Under the pieces are notes generated by a model. It searched no databases and was not told the DNA's origin. It saw only the letters and a list, made by a program, of their open reading frames with translations. Made by a program: the position numbers and the translations under genes. A DNA stretch of 64,000 bases from Doris montereyensis. Its lineage: Eukaryota; Mollusca; Gastropoda; Nudibranchia; Dorididae. The stretch spans positions 136,501 through 200,500 of the forward strand of contig JAXRKP010000366.1 in the NCBI GenBank assembly GCA_037039925.1, read 5' to 3'. Shown here in pieces: positions 13,301-23,158 of this stretch (within the stretch, counting starts at the first letter, position 1; the number at the start of each line of letters is the position of its first letter).

Positions 13301-16300
13301 TTAGATACACAGTGAGTGTTTCATCTGCTATGAATCCTGATTATAAATTTTTTAATAAACTGATAACAAAACACAGACCACATCTTTTGAATATGAGAGT
13401 ACAAAGCAAGTAACATAAAAAAAATTTGTTTTTAATATATATAGGGGGGGGGGAGGGATCTTGATTACAAAAACACATGGGGGGAAAAGAAACCCTTGAA
13501 AGGAGAATATCACAATAAAAAAATCATAACATTAATAAAGTACACATCATAGCACAGTAAAAAAAAAAACTAAATTTGATCTAGGCCTAATTTGTTAGAT
13601 AGGAATTAAACAAAAAAACAAAAAAAAAGAACAACATAATAAAGGCATGTATTTAAATATTAAATAACCATCTGTGACTTATCTCCAATAAATATTTCTC
13701 AGCTAGCTGTTTCTTTTCACTTAAAAATAATTTTTGTTTTTATGACCTGATAGTTTTTTATCAAACAACTTACAGGTATGGATTATTAAACATTATTCTA
13801 CCATAATTTATTATCGAAAGACTTACAAGTATGGATTATTAAACTTTATTCTAACATAATTTATTATCGAAAGACTTACAAGTATGGATTATTAAACATT
13901 ATTCTACCATAATTTATTATCAAAAGACTTACAGGTATGGATTATTAAATATTATTCTACCATGAATTCTAAACAAACGCAAAGAAAAGGAGAAAAAAGG
14001 AAACTGAAAAAAGATGGGGAAAAAAGAAAAAGAGGAAGAGAGAAGCTAATTTGCATAATTACACACTCACAGCTAGATGGAGGTGTGGTAAGTATGTCAT
14101 CCTGAGTGATTGGTGTTTTCAACAGATTTCTTTGAGAAGACGCAGCAATAGCAGTGGACATTTGCTGATGGCCGTGTTCTTGTTCCTTGACATTGTATGA
14201 AAAAATATGTTTTCAATGCACTCATAGCTGAATAAAAAGTGATACTTTAATTTTACTTGGCATAAGATTTATGAAATCTAATAACATTGTTTATCACATA
14301 GCGGTGTAACAATCTAAATACCAATACACCCCATTTCCCCCACATCAACCCTGTGGAAAATGAAAAAACTAGTAACTAATAAGTTTGAATTTTGTCTTTT
14401 GTTTGTTATCAATCAACTGTAGGCTAGCATCAATGAGTAGACTAGTATAAAAGAGGAGAGAAAGCTCACATCTTTTAATTGCTGAAGTCCTGTAGCACTT
14501 TTGACTTCACTGATCAAAAGTGAAGACAGCATGGACCCTGGTAGCTTGCTTGTTGCACTGTGCGATGTGGCAACTGTAGACGAGGAGGAAGAGTGGCTGG
14601 TGGGGCCGATGTAGACGATTGATTTGCCTCTTCATCTGTCAACTACAAAAAGTGGTAAAAATTTAAATAAAAGTGAAGAGTAGTGCACAAACTCTGTCAG
14701 TTAATTACATTCTCCTTATCTAATGAAATACTTTGACTGCATGTATGCATGTTTAGATATAATTATATTATAAATTCAGTATTTATATTATATAACATAC
14801 ATATATACCAGACAGTTTCATGTGATAAAAGAAGTGATTATCAGGATCAAGTCAACAAAATTGACATCTGTCTTTTTTCATGGGGGGAAAAAGAGAACTG
14901 TTCTAGCCAGTACTATGATGATTGTTATTTTCATGTTCTTCAGTAAAAATGTTACTGCTTTGATATGAAACTAAACAATTGTCAAATAATAGACTGACTA
15001 TGACAGAGTAATGCAAAAGAGTGGGATTTCTTTATAACATTGTTGTTTACATTCATAGCTTTTTTTCTTTTTTTATTTCAAAGATTTTCTCACGACACAC
15101 GTCTCACAGATAATAAACAAAAATCATACATATATGGATTGCAATCATATGAAACTTACACAGTTCCTTTGAAATATCTTAACGAGTGAGTTAAAGCATA
15201 AAAAATTAATGAAAACGAGATATTTTTCATTGTAAATATCCATACCACAGATATATCAACATTTTCCCCTACTGAATCTTGAGTTGTATCATCGGCGTCT
15301 AATGTCAAAGTTGTTGAGTCTTGTCCATCTGTACCTGAATTGAGAAAATTTTAACACAGTGTAACAGCAATCACATGTAAAAAGTTCCTTCAAGGCCATT
15401 AAGGCCCACAGAGCTGGAGCTTACCGTCCCGGTTTCTGTAGTACGAAGCGGAACAGGTGATAATAATCACCTCCTGGAGAGAATGCAGGTTTTTTTTCAC
15501 TCCCAAGCTAGTGTGTACCCATTTGCACCTGGGTCGAGTGGGGAAAATGTGTGTTACGTGTCTTTCCCAAAGAATACAACATCGGATCTAGCTTTACTAG
15601 GATTTAAACTCAGGACATCATAGCCTCAAGTCTAGCAGCCTAACCACTTGGTCATCGACGCCACAGCAATCAAATGTATGTTTCCATTAACTCATTGAGC
15701 CCGAGCGGCCGCACAGTACGGCCGATGAACTTGACAAAATGGACGAGCGGCCGCACACTGCGGCCGATAGACCTATGCTATTATTATAGCGTATGCAATA
15801 ATATTGAACGAATACAAATACGAAATGACTTCAAGACAATCTTCTACGATAATTTCCCTTTCATATCAAAGCATTAGGTCCTAGAGGGGTCTGTGTATTG
15901 GGAGAAATTGAGATGTAAACAAAAAGTAGCGCTCGTTTCGATTGTTGAAAGTTTTTGCCTGATGAAGCCATGGCTGCCTCACGCTCTAGACGTTATACTC
16001 GCCAAGAAGTTATCAATCTTTTTTCAAACATTTCCGACAGTGATATTAGTGCTAAGGACAGTGATGAAGAAGTCATTCCTTCAAGTGAATCAGATTCTGA
16101 TTACTCAAATGTAGGAGAATGTGTCGAAAACGCAACTAGATCTAGACTAGATCTAGAGATTCTAGTCACGACAGTAGTGTTTTTTTCGGACGTTATGTGG
16201 CTTCATTACTTCATTATAATTCGACAATGGATTACCCCTTGAAACTGGAACTTTACCTGATTGAAGACTAATATGTGATGAACTGAAATAGCCCTATTAC

Positions 16301-19300
16301 AAGTTATGGAGTAGGATTTACTATTTTTTATGGCAATGTATGTAAAATTAGAACAATTCAAGAAATCATTGGTTTTCGTAATGCATAACAATTATCTGGT
16401 TCTCAGCCTATTATTTTTTCAAAATATGTCAAGTAATCCTTGTTTTTCAGTAAGTCCATTCAATTGTGATTGATTTGATATGCTACACTTCATATTTATG
16501 GCTCATATTAGGGAAAATATAGCTAAAAGAAAAAGGTACCCCCATTCTCAGATCATAGCATTCTAGATCCCTGCGTCAAAACGTGGAACTGACCCACGGG
16601 CTCAAAGAGTTAATAGTTACACCTGATTTCAGAAAAAAAAGGATAGTAGCAGCACGTAATCGAATGAAGACCCAAAAGGAATATCAACTTCTGGTACTGA
16701 ATTGCAATGCATAACACAACGTTTCCTAACAAATATATTGTTGTACATTGTGATATTTGTGTATGGGCTGAACTGGATTTCAGGTACATACTAGCCTGAT
16801 AAGTAGAAAGTGACCAATATCGGCACACATAAATCTATTCCGAAAGTAAAAAATCTTTTAAGTTAATTTTTTTTTATTAGCCATCATTATGAGGATAATA
16901 TCTTCAGATGGAAAAAAAGAAATTTTTTAATTTATAACACACAATAAGAGGAAAACAAAACCCAAAATTCAGCATGCAACCCCCACCCATTCCAAATCAT
17001 ATATGTGATCCCAATGAAAACCTATAATAATAAAAAAAAACAACTAAAAGATGTTGAATGCAGCCTTTATCTTACCTGAAACTTTAATGTCTTCCATGTC
17101 CGTTTCATCCATCACCTCCACTTTGACGGCTTCTGCTTCCTCCTTTATTTTTTGTTCCCTGAAATATTAATGGGCAATTAAACATAAAAACGCAGTAAGG
17201 AGAGACGGAGAGATTTTTGTTCGGCAAAACATTAGCAACTCTTTCAGCTTTCCTTCTTTTGAGGCACTTATGTAAACGAGCAATTGTTAATTATTCAAAG
17301 TCTAATAACATATCATTTCTAATGCAGGAGGAGTCTTAACAGTAATAAATAATAAATTTGACATCTTGTCATTTTGATTCGATTTTACCCACATCCACAA
17401 CTAAGGTGATCTCGTTTTCCTGAGGAAGGTATTTCTACCACAAATTGGACAAATCTCATTTATTGCACTTTTGGATGAAGAAGTTCATTTCCTTCACATT
17501 GATACCATAAAAAAAGCTCAGTATCGATTCTTTCATTTTATATGATTTTTTTAGAAACGATACATGGCCTAACCTTTAATAGATCGGTTGTACCATAAAA
17601 GCTGGAAGTTTTGCCTGTATGTTATTAAAAAAATTTGTATAAAATGAAAGAATCAATACTGAGCTTCTTTCATGGTATCAATGTAAAGGGAAAGAACTGC
17701 TCCATCCAATTGTTTAAAAAAAAAGAAAAAGATTTGTCCAATTTGTGGGTAAAAATGCCTCCCTCAGGATCCACCTCCCCATTTAATAAACAATCTAGAA
17801 TCGTTTCAGCTTTCCCCCGAATTTAGAAATAGATTGAAAAGTTCAAAACAGCCTTAACTTCAGCCATATATGCTGTTGTATTGAATAATCTGGCAATTAA
17901 ACCTCTTCACTACCTGGCCCCTAATTATTTTTGGCCGCTATTGAAGGTAAATTTCTTATGTCAAACGAGATTAACAATAATATTATTTTGTTTTCTTAAT
18001 ATGGTACTAACATCCCTTTATCCCTGGGCTGCACCATTGTTTCCAAAATTAAGCATGGTCTTGGATTTTGTGACCATCTTCCAATTTATCTTCAATTCTG
18101 GCATATGAGTGAAAGAATAACTGGCAGTGAAGGGGTTAGTGGACTTACAAAGGATGCTCTCTGTCCAATATTTCACAAAATTTACTCACATTTTCACCAG
18201 TTCCCACTCTTGATGCAAACGATCATCCCATTGACCAACTTTACGGCCTCCACCTCCGACTGCAATTGTCTGAAGATTACAAACATAAGAAACTGTACTG
18301 CATAGAAACTCACTGTTCAATCAACCTTTAGTTCATACATGTAGAGTTCTCAGCAAAACCAGGTCAAAATAAGCATCACAATATTATATAGGATTTTAGA
18401 CACTACAAAAAACAGTATCTACTTCATTACTGACAATATCTAGTAAGAAACAAGTAAACTTTAATACCGGAGAAAAGTCTTTAATTAATGTAATAAATAA
18501 AAACAAACAAACGCTTCAATCATTAAACTGTACAAAAGCATGAAATGATAAAACTGATGGGAAGCTGGAGGAAAATGATGAGAAGAATGGCACGTTCAGT
18601 AATCAAATCAAGAGAAAGTTTTCTGCCATTCTGCATGGATTAAAAGTAAACAGAAATATGTAAAAAGTCATTATGCCAAATATACGTTATAGGTGAATTT
18701 ATGCTTAACAATGTAAAGTTTTAAAGATTTCTTCTGTGGAAAACAAAGTAATTTCTTGAATACAAGTACTTACTTGAATGTCTGTTGCATTTCCATTATT
18801 TCCTTTTTCAGCTGTTCACTCCTTTCAATGGTCATTTTCCGCATTATTTGAAGACTAGGCGTGTCTGACTCGGATCTGTCACCTCTTTGCGTCTGAGAAA
18901 GAAAGCAGGGAGACAAAAAACAATATATAGAATAGTAATCAAAACAGAGGTTGGCTGGAAACCCTATATCGTCAGTGCGTGAACAGTGTTTCATAATGAT
19001 AAATAAGAAATTTGATACGCAAAATTGACAGTCAAAAACACACATATATCATTGGTGAAACTGTCTAAACGCACAAGTCCACGATGTAGGGGATTTGAGA
19101 TTTGTCCTTCACATGATCAAACATACACTTCTTTGTGTCTTTATAAATATTAAGAGGCTCCAGTTATGCACAGGATCTAACTAAAGATTTCCGTTTTCAT
19201 TCCTCCTTGAAACTCAAACCTTGTTTCGATCTTTCAAAAAATTTAACATTAACCCATGTCAGTCCATACCGTCCACAACTGATTTATTTTCCATTCACAA

Positions 19301-22300
19301 TATTCTAAAGACTAATGTAGTTATCAAATTGTAATTCAGAATACACAACATATTAACACAACATAGTGTTTTCACACCAGATCTATGACTTACTTCGATT
19401 TTTTACTTAACATCTGAAAAATTATGTCTTTATGTGTTCAGACAGCTTCACCAACGATATATTTGATCGAAGCAAGCCCTCCTTTCTGTGGTTTTTGCTC
19501 CTAAACTTCATTTGTTTTCTTTCTTCTCCTTAAACAAACCATGAGTGGATAAAAAAACACAACCCAAAATCACAGCTAACACAATTTGATTCATTTTTGA
19601 CAATAACATGCTACGATGCTATTATAATGTTAAACCCATTAAAGAATAAAAACAACAAATTCTTACTTGGGTTGCTCCAGCTGTTCCAGCATGTCATAGT
19701 ATTGTGAGACACAGTTCTGCAACAACAAAAAATCAGACAAATGAGAATGATATAGACATACACAGCGTCTCCTTTGAAGATATTAGTTTATTTCATTGAT
19801 ATGCAGTTATCGCAAGGAGAATTAAGAGGAAACAGCAAGATGAAAGAGAAGTGACAGTGAAAGAGTGAAAGGAATGAAGTAGAACCTATTAGAGTCTACC
19901 ATATAGGCAAATGTTAAGGAAACCCAGTGATTTCGTTCCAGCTATATTCCCCTTACACTCATATAAGGGGGAATGATGGGGATGTGGTGGTCCAGAGGTA
20001 AGACGACGGCCTCTCAACTTAAAGGTCATGATGGGTTCCTGCCATGACAGGTTTAGAAGAAATTTTCTATAATTTTTCGGGTACAAATTGAAACAATACT
20101 CAAAAGCTCCTGTGAGCTTACCTTTTGATGGAACCATTCTGGCGGTCTTTTGGCATCAGCATACGGCTTGATTGCTCTGCTGACTGACACCCTGTAAAGC
20201 ATTAAAACGCAACTAGAATAGGTGCACAAAAAGGAAATAAGTGAGGGGAATGGCAAATGGACAAATTCACTTGATCGTAGACAGTTGTATTTGTCACGTT
20301 ACAAATAAAATTCACATTCAGACATTGTATCTAATATTACACGTATATGAAAAATAATAATAATACTGATAAATAGTTTTTGTACAGAGTCCCTTCCCGA
20401 TATATATCAAGCTCAGAGCGCTCAAACATGGATAAACATTATAAATCAAGACATATGCATATATATAATTTACACACATCAGTGCAATATACAAGTTACG
20501 CACAACAAACATAATTCAAAGCCTAGGGATATTACAAAAGACAGTTGACATTATTGAACTACATTCATGACAGCAGTGGGAAATAAGAATGTGTGTGGGT
20601 TTTATGGCAGTGTGAAAAACGGGTGGGTTTTACGTTTTTCTTAAATGTCTCAATTGATTCTATTTCTCTTAAGTGTTTGGGAGATAATTATTTTGGGCAA
20701 TTTGAAGTTTTAACAATTTTCGTTGCTGTAAAGTGTAGGACAAGCATGCCTGGAGACAATGGTGGATTATCATTTATTTTTATAATAAAACCAGATCTAG
20801 TGACTTTTAACTTTATTTGCGATAAACTCAGAGACCACAATACCGGGTACGGGTGATGTAAAGTATAATTATTAGATAGTCAGTACTCATTGCTGAGAAT
20901 ATGCATGCTTTTCATTATTAGCACTGGAAATGAATTAGTAACAACAAAAGTTTCCTTGATCGCAGGCAACTTATAGTTTTTTCAATAAATTCAAATACCG
21001 TCTTGATCCAAAAGTTAATATATTGCTAATAACCTAAAGTAGGTCATCTTAATCCTTTATATATTTAAACATATATATGTGAAAATATGCTAGTCTTGGG
21101 TGCAGTGGTCACTGAGTTAACCATGCTCAGAGACAGAAAAGGACAGCTTTTTATTTATATACTCAAACCTTGCTTAACTGTCATACTTGCTTACTGCCAG
21201 CTTATCACCTTTGTAAGAGTCAAGACAAAAAAAATGAAATAACTGAAATTATACTGCCATACACCAATGATTTGGTGCTAATGTTCCCTAATAACTATTG
21301 TAAATTACAATGTCAAAGCGAAGCAAAACACACAAAAGCATTAGTGACATCACTCCTCTCTCACACCCTGCAAGATTTTAAGCTAATGGAACCCAGACAG
21401 ATGTGTAGTGTGTTGTCAAGCCTATTAGTATTAATCAAGTAGTTAATACTACTTCTGCTCCTGTTACTACTACAACTACTATGTCGTTCTACAATACCCC
21501 TTTCACATGCAGTGCGCATGTTTATTGTATTATCAGACTTCGTCGAGAATGAACAGGACAGCAGAAATTTTAGGTTGAGTGAATTTGTTTGCTTGTTTCA
21601 TTGCAATTTACCCTGTCCATCATATGTGGTGATCTCTGGGTGAATTAAGAAGAATTAGCAAGATGAAATAAAGACACGTGAAAGAGTGGGGGAAACAGAA
21701 GAAGCACGCACAAACTACCCACAGATTGAGTGAAAGCAGATCTTGATATAAAAAAAAGACAGATGAAAGGCAAAATAAGGGCTGAAAAAAGGCATCAAGA
21801 TGTACAAAGTGTCAAACTTTGGTTGAGTTTAATAAAGTGTTCCGAAACTTCAGTCGTATTCCAGGATATCGAAACTGGTGTTTAGGTTATTATAAAATAC
21901 AGGACACTGCTGTAAGCTTTGAGATTGAAAGCAATTGCCATTACCATGACAGCCCTCCTGCAATGTTATACAGAAATATATTGAAATTGATACGAACCAG
22001 TTTTGATCCCCAATTTTGAACACGGCACTGGCTAAGCATAACTTTTCCCTCGTAGACCAAATATCAAGGGGTTTCTTTGGTTTAATTCCTACACAAAAAG
22101 AGAACATAATGACATGAATTCTCGGAAGAAATAATGAAACAAACAAGTAATGGAAAAATGGAATTCATCTTCAATAATGAATTTTGATCAAATCACACAA
22201 ATTTGAGACATTATAATACACAACCACTTGCTGAGATCCTACCTTGGATCCAGATCTTAGTCTACATCATGACTCTAATGACTCATGAAAGGCTTGAACG

Positions 22301-23084
22301 CGCCTACCTGTCAGTTCCTTTCGTCATATAGGCCTATTCCTTCCGTCTCTATCAATCAATCAAAGGCTTTCTTCAGGCCTAGTAGAATCAGGAGTACCAT
22401 TTTTTAAGGAGATTTGAGGATACTTTTGTACAAATTTGAGGAGAATTTACACTTATGTGACATGTGTAGAATAAAAACATCTCACACCGAATATCAAAAG
22501 AGAAAATAATATATATATGACCTATGCCATGTGGCTGAGTGGTTAGGCCGCTTGACTTGGGACCATGAGGTCCCGGGTTGAATCCTGGCAAAGCTACCCC
22601 AAACTTTGCGTTCCTTGAGAAAGGCACGTAACACTTATTTCCCCATGACCCAGTTGTAAATGGGTACAAGCACAAGCTTGGGAATAAAAAAATGTGTTAG
22701 ACTAGTGTCCTGTCCAGGAGGTAATTATGATCACCTGTTCCGCTCCACGCTACGATATATTTTCCCAATAAACACAACGCAGGATCCAGCTGGATAGGAT
22801 TCGACCCCAGAACCTCATAATCCCAAGCCTGGCAACCTAACCACTTAGTTACGTTGTACACTGCTCACTGATTATTATTGCAAAGCTAGGGGTAAAGAGC
22901 ATATATATAAGTGCTCTTATATCTATTGTCAATCAGAGGATGATGCAGCACCAACACCTAATGAATGTAGGCTACCATAATACAGTGCTTCTCATACTAT
23001 CTGATGTCACAGGACCGGCAGTTGTTTTTCTCCGACTCCTGACTAGCTATAAGCCTAGTTGCTACAAAGAGAGGGAAGAGAGGG

Positions 23085-23158
<74 letters not shown>

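Larger units (their letters stand above)
10595..14070 (-). other. BRD8 intron 9
   Basis: Contains four family C copies, SINE A copy 6, a possible LINE 3' tail near 11230, an (AAAT)n stretch and a 53-bp donor-bearing repeat. Nothing else recognised. Confidence 0.75.
15335..17075 (-). other. BRD8 intron 6
   Basis: Contains SINE A copy 7 and a piggyBac-like element. From 16614 to 17075 nothing is recognised. Confidence 0.75.
17159..18773 (-). other. BRD8 intron 5
   Basis: Contains a SINE B scrap and a long foldback. From about 17830 to 18773 nothing is recognised. Confidence 0.75.
19717..20121 (-). other. BRD8 intron 3
   Basis: A short intron occupied by a family C copy and a SINE B head. Confidence 0.7.
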
